Assembly: GCF_018070045.1 (NCBI RefSeq)
Contig: NZ_JAGPYK010000032.1
Coordinates: forward strand, 1-64,000
From: Micromonospora sp. U21
Lineage (GTDB): Bacteria; Actinomycetota; Actinomycetes; Mycobacteriales; Micromonosporaceae
Length of the DNA: 64,000 bases
Direction of reading: 5' to 3'
A program made the translations under genes and the position numbers. Below the pieces are notes generated by a model. That model made no database searches, had not been told where the DNA came from, and saw nothing but the letters and a program-made list of their open reading frames with translations. Positions 43,229-52,244 of the stretch are shown here, in pieces (positions within the stretch are counted from its first letter, which is position 1; every line of letters starts with the position of its first letter).

Positions 43229-44800
43229 TTAGTGGAAGAAGTGGCGGGTGCCGGTCAGGTACATGGTGACGTTGGCTTCCTTGGCGGCGGCGATGACCTC
43301 TTCGTCGCGAATCGAGCCGCCGGGCTGCACGATGGCGCGGACGCCGGCCTCGATGAGGATCTTCGGGCCGTCGGCGAACGGGAAGAACGCGTCCGACGCG
43401 GCGACCGACCCCCGGGCCCGATCGGCGCCCGCGCGGCTGACCGCCAGTTGCGCCGAGTCGACCCGGTTGACCTGTCCCATGCCGACCCCGACGGTGGCGC
43501 CGTCCCGGGCGAGCAGGATCGCGTTGCTCTTCACCGCGCGGACCGCCCGCCAGGCGAACGCGAGGTCACGCAGCAACTCCTCGTCCGCCGCCTCGCCGGT
43601 CGCCAGCCGCCAGCTCGCCGGGTCGTCGCCGGGGGCGTCCACCCGGTCGGCGACCTGGGTCAGCACGCCACCGGTCACCGGCCGCCACTCGACCTTCGCC
43701 GGGTTCCAGGCCGGCGCGCGCAGCAGCCGGATGTTCTTCTTGCCCTGCAACACCTCGACCGCGCCCTCGTCGAAGCCGGGGGCGACCACCACCTCGGTGA
43801 AGATGTCGGCCACCTGCCGAGCCAGCTCGACCGAGACCGGCCGGTTCACCGCGATCACCCCGCCGTACGCCGACACCGGGTCGCAGGCGTGCGCCTTGCG
43901 ATGGGCCTCGGCCACGTCCGCGCCCACCGCGATGCCGCACGGGTTGGCGTGCTTGATGATCGCGACGGCCGGCTGGTCGACGAAGTCGTTCGCGGCCCGC
44001 CAGGCGGCGTCCGCGTCGACGTAGTTGTTGTAGGACATCTCCTTGCCGTGCAGCTGCTCGGCCTGGGCGAGCCCCGCCGGCGCGTCCGGGTCAATGTAGA
44101 GCGCGGCCGGCTGGTGCGGGTTCTCGCCGTAGCGCAGCACGGCCGACTTGCGCAGCGCCTGCCCGGCGAACGTCGGCCACCCGTCGTCGGCCGGCGCCAG
44201 CTCCTGTGCGCACCACTGGGCCACCGCCACGTCGTACTCGGCGATGTCGGCGAACGCCCGGGCCGCCAGGGCACGGCGCTGGGCCAGGGTGAATCCACCC
44301 TCTCCGAGCGCGGCGCGCAGCGCCGGGTACCCGGCCGGGTCGGTGAGCACGGCGACCGAGGCGTGGTTCTTGGCGGCGGCCCGGACCATGGCCGGGCCGC
44401 CGATGTCGATCTGCTCCACGCACTCCTCGACGCCGGCGCCGGAGGCGACGGTCGCCTGGAACGGGTAGAGGTTGGAGACCAGCAGGTCGAACGCGGCCAC
44501 TCCCAGCTCGTCGAGCTGCGCGACGTGCGTGTCCTTGCGCAGGTCGGCGAGGAGACCGGCGTGCACCTTGGGGTGCAGGGTCTTCACCCGCCCATCGAGC
44601 ACCTCGGGGAAGCCGGTCACCGTCTCCACCGGCGTCACCGGCACCCCGGCGGCGGCGATGGCGCCCGCCGTGCTGCCGGTGGACACGATCTCCACGCCGG
44701 CCGCGTGCAGGGCCTGGGCCAGCTCGACCAGCCCGGTCTTGTCGTAGACGCTGACCAGCGCCCGCCTGATCGGGCGGCGCCCGTCCTGAGTGGAACTCAC
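43229..44800 (-). CDS. purH: Bifunctional AICAR formyltransferase/IMP cyclohydrolase
   Basis: A 523-aa enzyme for the last two steps of IMP synthesis. The N-terminal IMP cyclohydrolase (MGS-like) domain (1-200) has RALVSVYDKTGLVELA, VSTGSTAGAIAAAG and GGRVKTLHPKVH-type RVKTLHPKVHAGLL. The AICAR transformylase domain follows, with LRYGENPHQPAALY, SYNNYVDADAAWRAAN, KHANPCG and AASDAFFPFADG. It uses 10-formyl-tetrahydrofolate. Its ATG overlaps the purN stop by four bases. Confidence 0.97.
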   Translation of the reverse strand: MSSTQDGRRPIRRALVSVYDKTGLVELAQALHAAGVEIVSTGSTAGAIAAAGVPVTPVETVTGFPEVLDGRVKTLHPKVHAGLLADLRKDTHVAQLDELGVAAFDLLVSNLYPFQATVASGAGVEECVEQIDIGGPAMVRAAAKNHASVAVLTDPAGYPALRAALGEGGFTLAQRRALAARAFADIAEYDVAVAQWCAQELAPADDGWPTFAGQALRKSAVLRYGENPHQPAALYIDPDAPAGLAQAEQLHGKEMSYNNYVDADAAWRAANDFVDQPAVAIIKHANPCGIAVGADVAEAHRKAHACDPVSAYGGVIAVNRPVSVELARQVADIFTEVVVAPGFDEGAVEVLQGKKNIRLLRAPAWNPAKVEWRPVTGGVLTQVADRVDAPGDDPASWRLATGEAADEELLRDLAFAWRAVRAVKSNAILLARDGATVGVGMGQVNRVDSAQLAVSRAGADRARGSVAASDAFFPFADGPKILIEAGVRAIVQPGGSIRDEEVIAAAKEANVTMYLTGTRHFFH

Positions 44801-45417
44801 GGAACCGTGACCTTCCTTCCGGTGATGGTCCAGCCTTCGCGGACCAGACGGCCGACCTGCTCGACGAGCTGACGCCGTTCGGCTTCCTTGATGCGCTCGG
44901 TGAGCGTCTCCACGTCGTCTCGGTCGAGCACCGGAACCGCCACCTGCGCCACGATCGGACCGGTGTCCATGCCGCCGTCGACGAAGAAGAGCGTGGCCCC
45001 GGTGAGCTTCACGCCGTAGGCGAGAGCGTCCCGCGGGCCGTGGATGCCGGGGAACGCCGGCAGCAGGGTGTTGTGCGTGTTCAGGTAGCGGTCACCGAAG
45101 GCGGCGAGGAAGTGCGGGCCGACCAGCTTGAGGAACCCGGCGGAGATGACCAGGTCGGGTTGGTGCTTCGCGACGTGCGCGGTGAGCGCCCGGTCCCATT
45201 CCTCCCGGGTGTCGTGGTCGCGGACCCGCTCGACGAACGTCGGCACGCCGGCGGCCACGGCCCGGTCCAGGCCCGCGATGCCGTCGCGGTCCGCGCCGAC
45301 CGCGACGACCTCTGCGCCGTACGCGGGGTCGGCGGCGGCGTCCAGCAGCGCCTGCAGGTTGCTCCCGGAGCCGGAGACGAGAACGACGATGCGGGCGGCG
45401 GACGCGGGCTCGGTCAC
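44797..45417 (-). CDS. purN: Phosphoribosylglycinamide formyltransferase
   Basis: A 206-aa folate-dependent GAR transformylase of purine synthesis. The nucleotide-binding start is RIVVLVSGSGSNLQALLDAA. The catalytic Asn-His-Asp set is placed in NTHNTLLPAFPGIHG and VDGGMDTGPIVAQ. It is co-translated with purH. The family often shows NIHPSLLP; here it reads NTHNTLLP, a mild change. ATG/GTG start context is short but the length is normal. Confidence 0.96.
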   Translation of the reverse strand: MTEPASAARIVVLVSGSGSNLQALLDAAADPAYGAEVVAVGADRDGIAGLDRAVAAGVPTFVERVRDHDTREEWDRALTAHVAKHQPDLVISAGFLKLVGPHFLAAFGDRYLNTHNTLLPAFPGIHGPRDALAYGVKLTGATLFFVDGGMDTGPIVAQVAVPVLDRDDVETLTERIKEAERRQLVEQVGRLVREGWTITGRKVTVP

Positions 45418-45596
45418 CGGGCCACCCTATCGGGCAGGTCAGGACGCCCATCGGCTGGGCGGCGCGCCGATCTTTGACAGTGCCGACGGGCATCGACCGG
45501 GTACGCTGCCGGTCGCTCGGGCTGGACACCGTGCCGGCCCGCGCCCCCGTCACTGATCCGGCACGCCAGCCGTGTCGTTGGAATGAGGAGCACCCC

Positions 45597-45896
45597 GTGC
45601 AGCCCGGTTACCACCCCCAGCAGCAGCCGCCACCGATCAACAACAACATGACGATGTCGATCGTCGCCATCTTCCTCTTCTGGCCGCTGGCCATCCCGGC
45701 GATCATCAATGCGTCGAAAGTCAACCCGCTGCTCCAGCAGGGCGACTACGCCGGGGCCCAGGCGGCCGCCGCGGAGTCGCGGAAGTGGTCGAAGTGGGCC
45801 CTGATCGTGGGCATCGCGTGGTATGCCATCTTTTTGGTGTGCTGCGCTTTGGGCGGTCTGGGCGCGATCATGAGTAGCGACAACAACAGCTACTGA
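45597..45896 (+). CDS. CD225/dispanin-family small membrane protein
   Basis: A 99-aa protein with a Gln/Pro/Asn-rich N terminus (QPGYHPQQQPPPINNN) and two hydrophobic segments around a conserved intracellular loop: MSIVAIFLFWPLAIPAIINASKVNPLLQQGDYAGAQAAAAESRKWSKWALIVGI is typical of the bacterial CD225 (interferon-induced TM) superfamily, with WPL and an AxxxSR(K)WS-like part. GTG 45597 has a GAGGAG site. It is divergent from purN and upstream of a DUF4190 gene. Function unknown; membrane-organising roles are proposed for the family. Confidence 0.85.
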   Translation: MQPGYHPQQQPPPINNNMTMSIVAIFLFWPLAIPAIINASKVNPLLQQGDYAGAQAAAAESRKWSKWALIVGIAWYAIFLVCCALGGLGAIMSSDNNSY

Positions 45897-45922
45897 CGGA
45901 ACCAGTCCAAGGAGCTTCTCGA

Positions 45923-46483
45923 ATGCAGCCCGGTAACCCCGGTCAGGACCCGTACGGCCAGCAGCCCAATCAGGACCCGACCGCCCCCCAGCCGCCGCAC
46001 GACCCGTACGCCCCGCCGCCGGCTGCCCCGTACGGACAGCAGCCGCAGAACCCGTACGGCCAGCAGCCCACCTCCGGCCAGCCGTACGGCCAGCAGCCCA
46101 CCTCGGGGCAGCCCTACGGCCAGCAGCCGCCGTACCAGGACCCGTACGGGCAGCAGCAGCAGCAGCCGCCGTACGGCGCGCCGGCGTACCCGAACGCCGG
46201 CTACCCGCAGCAGCAGGGGCAGAACAACACCCTCGGCCTGGTGTCGATGATTCTCGGCATCGCGTCGATCCCGCTGGTCTGCTGCGTCTACCTGGGCGTC
46301 CCGCTCGGCATCGCGGCCGTGGTGACCGGTTATCTGGCCCGCCAGAAGGTCGCCCAGGGCCAGGCCAGCAACGCCGGGCAGGCCAAGGCCGGCCTGATCT
46401 GCGGCGCGGTCGCTGTCGGGCTGGGCATCCTGGTGTTCATCGTGAGCGTCGTGGCGCAGGTCAGCCTGCCGACCCAGCCCTGA
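45923..46483 (+). CDS. DUF4190-type membrane protein with PYGQQ repeats
   Basis: A 186-aa protein. Residues 1-100 are a low-complexity repeat of PYGQQP / PTSGQPYGQQ units, probably disordered in the cytosol. Two membrane helices follow (LGLVSMILGIASIPLVCCVYLGVPLGIAAVVTGYLA and KAGLICGAVAVGLGILVFIVSVVAQV), the DUF4190 layout. The repeat region contains two near-identical 24-bp DNA units (AGCCCACCTC block). It is 26 bp downstream of the CD225 gene and likely co-transcribed with it. Role unknown. Confidence 0.85.
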   Translation: MQPGNPGQDPYGQQPNQDPTAPQPPHDPYAPPPAAPYGQQPQNPYGQQPTSGQPYGQQPTSGQPYGQQPPYQDPYGQQQQQPPYGAPAYPNAGYPQQQGQNNTLGLVSMILGIASIPLVCCVYLGVPLGIAAVVTGYLARQKVAQGQASNAGQAKAGLICGAVAVGLGILVFIVSVVAQVSLPTQP

Positions 46484-46499
46484 CCGGTCCGTTCGTGAC

Positions 46500-46529
46500 G
46501 GGGCGCTCCGGATTCGTCCGGGGCGCCCC
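46500..46529. terminator. GC hairpin between convergent genes
   Basis: 13-bp stem GGGGCGCTCCGGA / TCCGGGGCGCCCC with one G.T pair and a stable TTCG tetraloop. Serves both the DUF4190 gene and the convergent DUF6350 gene. Confidence 0.8.
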
Positions 46530-46552
46530 GCGGTCGCACCGGTGGCGCGTGG

Positions 46553-47842
46553 TTACTGCGCCGGGGCTCGGGTGAGTGCGCGGGTGGCGGCGGCACCGAG
46601 CAGCGCGCCAACCGCGATGACGCCGGCCGTCACGAGCCCGACCTGCCAGGCCACCGGCCCGAGCTGCGCCAGCCGGCCCGCGCCGAGCGGGCCGCCGGAG
46701 ATCGCGGCGGCCACGCCGACCAGCACGCCGGCCACCGGCCCGGCCAGCGCCGCCGGCGCCAGCAGCCCGGCCCAGCGCCGCGGGGCGCGCTCCGGCCCGG
46801 CGACCCGGGCCAACCGGCGCGCGAGCAGCCAACCGGCGACCATCCCGACCAGCACCGGCACCGCGAGCAGCAGTGCGCCGAGGCCGTCCACCGGACCGCG
46901 CGGCAGGCCGGCGAGCAGCGGTACGGCCGGCAGTGCGCCGACCGACACCTCACTGGTACGGACCGCGGTGTCGGTGCCGACCGCGAAGCCCGGCCCGAGC
47001 AGGTAGCTGGTCGACCAGATCGCGGCGTTCGGCGCGTACGCCACGCTGACCAGGGTGATCCCGGCCTGCCCGGCTGCCCCGGTCCGGTACGCCCCGATCA
47101 TGTCCGCCGCGTCCCCGCCGCCGGTGGCCACGGCCAGGCCGGCCGCGCCGGCACCCGCTCCGAGCAGCAGCAGCACGGCCACCAGCCCGGTGCGCACGCC
47201 GTCGCGTAGCGGACCCGGCATCCGGGCGACGAGCAGCCGGGTGACGGCGGTGATCCGGATCGCGCCGACCAGCGCGGCGAGCGTGCCGACCACCGCGAAC
47301 GTGGCTGCCGCCCGTACCGGGGACACGTCCGGCCCACCGGCGCCGACCAGCACCGCCGCCAGGGCGCCGAGCAGCGCGTACGCCATGCCGACCGTGCCCG
47401 CGGCGAGCAGCGCCCGCCGTGGTGACCGGGTGCCGCGGGCACCGATCGCACGGCTGACGTGCACCCCGGCCCGGGTCAGCCGCCAGAGTGCGAGCACGGT
47501 CAGCGCCAGCGGGGCGAGCGCGAACGGGCCGGACTCGGTGCGCAGCGGCACGCCGTGCCCGAGGAGCCAGCCGGCCAGCGCGGTGCGCAGGGTGCCGCTC
47601 AGCGTCGCGGAATCCGCGCCGAGTTGGACCAGGCCGAGCACGATGGCGACCGGCAGGTACGAGGTGAGTGCGGCCCAGCCGGCGGCCACCCCGGCGGCGA
47701 CGGGCAGTGGTGCGCGCCCGCGCGGCGACCCGCCGGCGCGGGGCGCGGGCACCCGTCGGGCCGGCACGGCACGGCCGGCGGGCCGGTCATCGGCGCTCAC
47801 ACCGCCGGCACGGCTGGGGTGATCAGGGGTGACGGGGGACAT
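46553..47842 (-). CDS. DUF6350 polytopic membrane protein (PerM-like)
   Basis: A 429-aa integral membrane protein with about nine or ten hydrophobic segments separated by short Arg-rich loops. The N-terminal 45 residues are polar and Pro/Arg-rich. The order of segments (VAAGVAAGWAALTSYLPVAIVLGLVQLG; APNAAIWSTSYLLGPGFAVG) fits the DUF6350/PerM family of actinobacteria, which in mycobacteria is linked to cell-division stability; the name is by family resemblance. Typically next to purN in actinobacteria. The ATG at 47842 is favoured; a longer frame lacks a ribosome site. Confidence 0.75.
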   Translation of the reverse strand: MSPVTPDHPSRAGGVSADDRPAGRAVPARRVPAPRAGGSPRGRAPLPVAAGVAAGWAALTSYLPVAIVLGLVQLGADSATLSGTLRTALAGWLLGHGVPLRTESGPFALAPLALTVLALWRLTRAGVHVSRAIGARGTRSPRRALLAAGTVGMAYALLGALAAVLVGAGGPDVSPVRAAATFAVVGTLAALVGAIRITAVTRLLVARMPGPLRDGVRTGLVAVLLLLGAGAGAAGLAVATGGGDAADMIGAYRTGAAGQAGITLVSVAYAPNAAIWSTSYLLGPGFAVGTDTAVRTSEVSVGALPAVPLLAGLPRGPVDGLGALLLAVPVLVGMVAGWLLARRLARVAGPERAPRRWAGLLAPAALAGPVAGVLVGVAAAISGGPLGAGRLAQLGPVAWQVGLVTAGVIAVGALLGAAATRALTRAPAQ

Positions 47843-48043
47843 CCGCTCTACTCTGGCACGTCGCGGGTGCGGGAGCAGTCCGTTAAGCCGCCCCGAAGGG
47901 CGGCGAGTTGACCGAATCGGGCTTCGGTACGCCCGGCCCGGTCTAGCCTCGGCACAGAGGGGTCGGCTGTCGCCGCCGACCGGGTCGGTGCCGCCGGTCG
48001 CGGTCCAGGTCGGCCCACCGCCCATGACCGTCGGGAGCACGCC

Positions 48044-48310
48044 TTGACGAGCGCATACCCGCCGCCCCCGCCACCGCCGGCGAGGGGACGAGACCGGACC
48101 ACGCTCTGGGGCGTGCTGGGCATCGTGCTGGGCCTGATCTGCTGCGGCATCCTCGGCATCATCTTCGGCTACCTGTCCATCCGCGACGCACGGCGGTACG
48201 GCCAGTCGCCGGTCCTCGGCTACCTCGCCATCGCGTTCGGCGTGATCAACATTATCGGCGGAGCGATCCTGCGCCTCAGCGGCAACTACCCGTTCTGGAA
48301 CAACGACTGA
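48044..48310 (+). CDS. Small DUF4190-like membrane protein
   Basis: An 88-aa protein with a Pro-rich start (YPPPPPPPARGRDR) and two membrane helices joined by FGYLSIRDARRYGQSPVLGY. The layout matches DUF4190 proteins. The only credible start is TTG 48044, with a GGGAG site 7 nt upstream, which is unusual. It is divergent from the DUF6350 gene by about 200 bp and ends close to the convergent acetyltransferase gene. Confidence 0.75.
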   Translation: MTSAYPPPPPPPARGRDRTTLWGVLGIVLGLICCGILGIIFGYLSIRDARRYGQSPVLGYLAIAFGVINIIGGAILRLSGNYPFWNND

Positions 48311-48319
48311 GCGGGCTGG

Positions 48320-48805
48320 TCAGCCGACGAGTCGACGCTCGTACCGCAGGCCGGGACGGCCGCCGACCCGGATCTCCCCCGTCACGGCGAACCCGGTGCG
48401 CGCCAGCACCGCCTGGGACGCCGGGTTGTCGAGGGTGGTCACCGCGGTGAGGCCGGCGAGCCGGTAGTCGGCGGCGGCCAGGTGGAACGTGGCCTCGACG
48501 GCGGCGGTCGCCACGCCTCGGCCGGCGGCCTGCTCTCCGATCCGGTAGCCGAGTTCGGCCGTTCCGTCCGTGACGTCCACCAGGTTGACCCGGCCGACCA
48601 GGTCACCCGACTCGGCCAGGACGACATGGAAGTGGCACAGCCCGGCCTCCTGCTCGGCCAGCAACGCCCGGTGCCGGTCGGCGAACCCGGTGAAGTACGC
48701 GTCGCCCCGATCCGGCACGGACCGCGCGAAGTAGGCCCGGTTCTCCCGCTCGAAGGCCAGCAGCGCGCCCGCATGGTCGGCCCGGAGCCGCTCCACCGTC
48801 AACAC
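48320..48805 (-). CDS. GNAT-family N-acetyltransferase
   Basis: A 161-aa acetyltransferase of the RimJ/RimL type. The acetyl-CoA-binding motif A is IGEQAAGRGVATAAVEATFHLA, with the strand DLVGRVNLVDVTDGTAELGYR before it. Motif B, TTLDNPASQAVLARTGFAVTGEIR, is complete. Likely acts on a protein N terminus or small amine; the substrate is unknown. It begins with GTG at 48805 and is separated from sucD by a hairpin. Confidence 0.88.
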   Translation of the reverse strand: MLTVERLRADHAGALLAFERENRAYFARSVPDRGDAYFTGFADRHRALLAEQEAGLCHFHVVLAESGDLVGRVNLVDVTDGTAELGYRIGEQAAGRGVATAAVEATFHLAAADYRLAGLTAVTTLDNPASQAVLARTGFAVTGEIRVGGRPGLRYERRLVG

Positions 48806-48845
48806 CCCGGCAGCGTACGGCGCACGGCCGCCACTGTGGTACGCG

Positions 48846-48877
48846 GAGGGGGCCGACCGGAACCGGTCGACCCCCTT
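48846..48877 (-). terminator. sucCD terminator hairpin
   Basis: Stem AGGGGGCCGACCGG / CCGGTCGACCCCCT (one mismatch, loop AA), about 20 bp beyond the sucD stop codon. Confidence 0.75.
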
Positions 48878-48895
48878 CGGTGTTGCCTGGTCCGC

Positions 48896-49783
48896 TCAGC
48901 TGCCGGACATGATCTCGCGCATCAGGCGGGCGGTCTCGGTCGGCGTCTTGCCGACCTTGACCCCGACCGCCTCCAGCGCGGCCTGCTTCGCCTCGGCGGT
49001 GCCGGCCGAGCCGGAGATGATCGCCCCGGCGTGGCCCATGGTCTTGCCGGGAGGCGCGGTGAAGCCGGCGATGTAGCCGACCACCGGCTTGGTGACGTTC
49101 GCCTTGATGAACTCGGCGGCCCGCTCCTCGGCGTCACCGCCGATCTCACCGATCATCACGATGGCGTCGGTCTCCGGGTCGGCCTCGAACGCCTTCAGAG
49201 CGTCGATGTGGGTGGTCCCGATGATCGGGTCGCCACCGATGCCGACGCAGGTCGAGAAGCCGATGTCGCGCAGCTCGTACATCATCTGGTAGGTCAGCGT
49301 GCCGCTCTTGCTCACCAGACCGATCCGGCCCGAGCCGGTGATGTCGGCCGGGATGATGCCGGCGTTGGAGGCGCCCGGCGAGGCGATGCCCGGGCAGTTC
49401 GGCCCGATGATCCGCGTCCGCTCGCCCTGCGCCAGGTTGTACGCCCAGAACGCGGCGGTGTCGTGCACCGGCACACCCTCGGTGATCACCACGGCGAGCG
49501 GAATCGCGGCGTCGATTGCCTCGACCACGGCGGCCTTGGTGAACTGCGGCGGCACAAAGATGACCGTGACGTCGGCCCCGGTCTCGGCCATGGCGTCCGC
49601 CACGGACGCGAAGACCGGCAGCTCGGTGCCGTCGAAGTCGACCTTCTGGCCCGCCTTGCGCGGGTTGACGCCACCGACGACGTTCGTGCCGGCGGCGAGC
49701 ATCCGCCGGGTGTGCTTGGAGCCCTCGGAACCGGTCATCCCCTGGACGATGACCTTCGAGTCCTTGGTCAGCCAGATAGCCAT
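48896..49783 (-). CDS. sucD: Succinate--CoA ligase, alpha subunit
   Basis: A 295-aa alpha subunit of succinyl-CoA synthetase. It contains the CoA-binding Rossmann fold (KVIVQGMTGSEGSKHTRRMLAAG) and the phosphohistidine loop GHAGAIISGSAGTAEAK, where the His is phosphorylated during catalysis. It pairs with SucC to make ATP or GTP from succinyl-CoA in the TCA cycle. Two bases separate it from sucC. Confidence 0.96.
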   Translation of the reverse strand: MAIWLTKDSKVIVQGMTGSEGSKHTRRMLAAGTNVVGGVNPRKAGQKVDFDGTELPVFASVADAMAETGADVTVIFVPPQFTKAAVVEAIDAAIPLAVVITEGVPVHDTAAFWAYNLAQGERTRIIGPNCPGIASPGASNAGIIPADITGSGRIGLVSKSGTLTYQMMYELRDIGFSTCVGIGGDPIIGTTHIDALKAFEADPETDAIVMIGEIGGDAEERAAEFIKANVTKPVVGYIAGFTAPPGKTMGHAGAIISGSAGTAEAKQAALEAVGVKVGKTPTETARLMREIMSGS

Positions 49784-49785
49784 GA

Positions 49786-50964
49786 TCAGACCCCCGCAGC
49801 TGCCAGCTCGGCGGCCCGCTCGGCCGCGCCGTCCATGGTGTCGACCCGCTGGATCAGCGGGTTGTTCGCGTCGTCCAGGATCGCCCGGCCGGCCTCGGCG
49901 TTGTTGCCGTCGAGCCGGACGACGAGCGGCTTGGTGACCTGCTCGCCGCGCTGCTCCAGCAGGGCCAGCGCCTGCACGATGCCGTTGGCGACCGCGTCGC
50001 AGGCGGTGATGCCGCCGAACACGTTGACGAAGACGCTCTTCACCGACGGGTCGGAGAGCACGATCTCCAGGCCGTTCGCCATCACCGCGGCGCTCGCGCC
50101 GCCGCCGATGTCGAGGAAGTTGGCCGGCTTGACGTTGCCGTGCCGCTCACCGGCGTACGCGACGACGTCGAGGGTCGACATGACCAGACCCGCGCCGTTG
50201 CCGATGATGCCGACCTCGCCGTCGAGCTTGACGTAGTTGAGGTCCTTCTCCTTGGCGGCCTGCTCCAGCGGGTCCACCGAGGCCTGGTCGACCAGGGCCT
50301 CGTGGTCCGGGTGCCGGAACGCCGCGTTCTCGTCCAGGGTGATCTTCGCGTCGAGCAGCAGCATCCGCCCGTCGCCGTTCTTGGCCAGCGGATTCACCTC
50401 GACCAGGGTGGCGTCCTCGGCGACGAACGCCTGCCACAGGCCGACGGCCACCTCGACCACCTGCTCGGCGACCTCGGCCGGGAAACCGGCGGCGGAAACG
50501 ATCTCCCGCGCCTTGGCCTCGTCGACGCCCACGTTCGCGTCGATCGGGGCCTTGACCACTCGATCCGGGGTCTCGGCGGCGACCTGCTCGATGTCCATAC
50601 CGCCGGCGACGCTGGCGATGCAGAGGAAGGTGCGGTTCGCCCGGTCGAGCAGGTACGAGAAGTAGTACTCCTCGGCCACGTCCGCGGTCACCGTGATCAT
50701 GACCTTGTGGACGGTGTGGCCCTTGATGTCCATGCCGAGGATGTCGGTGGCCCTGGCCACCGCCTCATCCGGGCCCTCAGCCAGCTTGACGCCGCCGGCC
50801 TTGCCTCGGCCGCCGACCTTCACCTGCGCCTTGACGACCACCCGACCGCCGAGGCGTTCGGCGATCGCGCGGGCCTCCTCCGGGGTAGTGGCGACGCCGC
50901 CGGCAAGCACGGGCAAGCCGTGCCGCTCGAACAGGTCCCGCCCCTGGTACTCGTACAGGTCCAC
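49786..50964 (-). CDS. sucC: Succinate--CoA ligase (ADP-forming), beta subunit
   Basis: A 392-aa ATP-grasp beta subunit. N-terminal MDLYEYQGRDLFERHGLPVL is typical, followed by the ATP-grasp region with VVKAQVKVGGRGKAGGVKLA and the VNPLAKNGDGRMLLLDAKITLDENA metal-binding part. The C-terminal ligase domain has LDIGGGASAAVMANGLEIVL and FVNVFGGITACD. First gene of the sucCD operon. Confidence 0.97.
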   Translation of the reverse strand: MDLYEYQGRDLFERHGLPVLAGGVATTPEEARAIAERLGGRVVVKAQVKVGGRGKAGGVKLAEGPDEAVARATDILGMDIKGHTVHKVMITVTADVAEEYYFSYLLDRANRTFLCIASVAGGMDIEQVAAETPDRVVKAPIDANVGVDEAKAREIVSAAGFPAEVAEQVVEVAVGLWQAFVAEDATLVEVNPLAKNGDGRMLLLDAKITLDENAAFRHPDHEALVDQASVDPLEQAAKEKDLNYVKLDGEVGIIGNGAGLVMSTLDVVAYAGERHGNVKPANFLDIGGGASAAVMANGLEIVLSDPSVKSVFVNVFGGITACDAVANGIVQALALLEQRGEQVTKPLVVRLDGNNAEAGRAILDDANNPLIQRVDTMDGAAERAAELAAAGV

Positions 50965-51317
50965 GATTGCGCGTCCCGTCCCGTCTCCGCGGCGCGCCGT
51001 CGCGCCGCCACCAGCGTTCAGAAAACAGTTTGACGCCTGTCATCACTTGACACAGGCCATTGGCCGCAGCCTAGCGAGGTGGGCACGACCGGCAACCGAG
51101 CGGGTGCACGGTGTGCGGTAATGCACAACCGGGCGTCGGAGAGGGCCGGTTCGCGGCGCGGCACGGGCAGCGTCAGCCGTCCGGGCGATGTTGCCGGGGG
51201 TGCGTAACCCGGCCGTCGGGGCGTCGTTGAGTCAGGTGTCGGAGCGCTGATCAGCGCGATGACGGGAGACGGCCGATGCCCTGTCGGTCGAGGGGTGGCG
51301 GCGGGGCATCGTGCATA

Positions 51318-51354
51318 GAGGGGCCGGACGTGTGAGGGGTGCGTCCGGCCCCTC
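51318..51354 (-). terminator. Terminator hairpin of the B12-binding protein gene
   Basis: Perfect 13-bp stem GAGGGGCCGGACG / CGTCCGGCCCCTC with an 11-nt loop, about 40 bp beyond the stop codon. Confidence 0.75.
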
Positions 51355-51395
51355 CCCCGTGCCCGGACCCGCCCGACGACCCGCCCCGGCGTACC

Positions 51396-51800
51396 TCAGG
51401 CGACCGGCTGCGCGACGTTCTGCCGAACCCACTCGACGATCGACTGGGTGGTGGCGCCCGGCGTGAAGATCTTGGCGACGCCCAGCTTCTCCAGCTCGGG
51501 AATGTCGCCGTTGGGGATGATGCCGCCGCCGAACACGACGATGTCCCGCGCGTCACGCTCGCCGAGCAGCTCCAGCACCCGACGGAAGAGCGTCATGTGC
51601 GCGCCGGAGAGGACGGAGAGACCGACGGCGTCCGCATCCTCCTGGATGGCGGTCTCCACGATCTGCTCGGGGGTCTGGTGCAGGCCGGTGTAGACGACCT
51701 CCATCCCAGCGTCCCGCAGGGCCCGCGCGACCACCTTGGCGCCCCGGTCGTGGCCGTCCAGGCCTGGTTTGGCGACGACGACCCGAATACGAGAGCTCAT
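51396..51800 (-). CDS. Cobalamin-binding domain protein (mutase small-subunit type)
   Basis: A 134-aa stand-alone B12-binding domain. The DxHxxG motif is seen as GLDGHDRGAKVVARALRDAG, followed by SVLSGAHM, and GGGIIPNGDIPELEKLGVAKIFTPG closes the fold. It equals the C-terminal cobalamin domain of methylmalonyl-CoA mutase, and could be the small subunit of an isobutyryl- or ethylmalonyl-type mutase whose large subunit is elsewhere. ATG 51800 gives the standard start. No partner mutase gene is in the window. Confidence 0.9.
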   Translation of the reverse strand: MSSRIRVVVAKPGLDGHDRGAKVVARALRDAGMEVVYTGLHQTPEQIVETAIQEDADAVGLSVLSGAHMTLFRRVLELLGERDARDIVVFGGGIIPNGDIPELEKLGVAKIFTPGATTQSIVEWVRQNVAQPVA

Positions 51801-52244
51801 CAGCGCACACCTTTCACCGGCTCCACGGCCTTCACCTGAACGAACGGTAACCCGGCCGACCGGGCCCGGGAAATCCGGGCCGGGAAACTCGAACGGCGCC
51901 GCGCGTCGCCGGCACGGTCGCCGCGGGGACGGGTGGTCAGGCGGCAGGACTCCGGCGGTCCTCGCCGTCAAGCCGGACGACTCTGCCGGATCGGTCACTG
52001 TCGGCGACAAACGGACAGTAACGAGGGCACCGATTGACGGCACGAGGCGTGACAATCATGGACGCAAACGGACAGATCGACACGCCAATTCGGCGGTCTG
52101 GCTTGTGGCTCGCCTGGTGGTTGGCTAACGTGTCCACGGTTGTCATCAGGTCCAAGGACGGGTGACGACGCGGCCAGCAGACGTTCACCACAGCTTCACG
52201 AACGTCCACCGGCCGCCTCGGAACCCCGACAACGGAGGGTGTGC
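51801..52244 (+). promoter_or_regulatory. 444-bp divergent region upstream of the first M23 peptidase
   Basis: No gene seen. A candidate promoter is TTGTGG (52103-52108), 17 bp, TAACGT (52126-52131). The following 5' UTR of about 105 nt ends in a GGAGGG ribosome site at 52234-52239. I searched for the ydaO/c-di-AMP riboswitch expected near actinobacterial cell-wall hydrolases and did not find its conserved GGGG-AAC and GAATCC blocks. Confidence 0.45.

Noticed and set aside
43193..44872. A 559-codon plus-strand frame opposite purH
   Set aside because: Shadow of purH; composition typical of antisense GC frames.
45474..45507. TTGACA / TACGCT promoter for the CD225 gene
   Set aside because: Both hexamers look good but are 22 bp apart, too far for a standard promoter.
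52100..52244. ydaO (c-di-AMP) riboswitch before the M23 peptidase
   Set aside because: Expected for wall-hydrolase genes in actinobacteria, but its conserved sequence blocks are not present here or before the second M23 gene.
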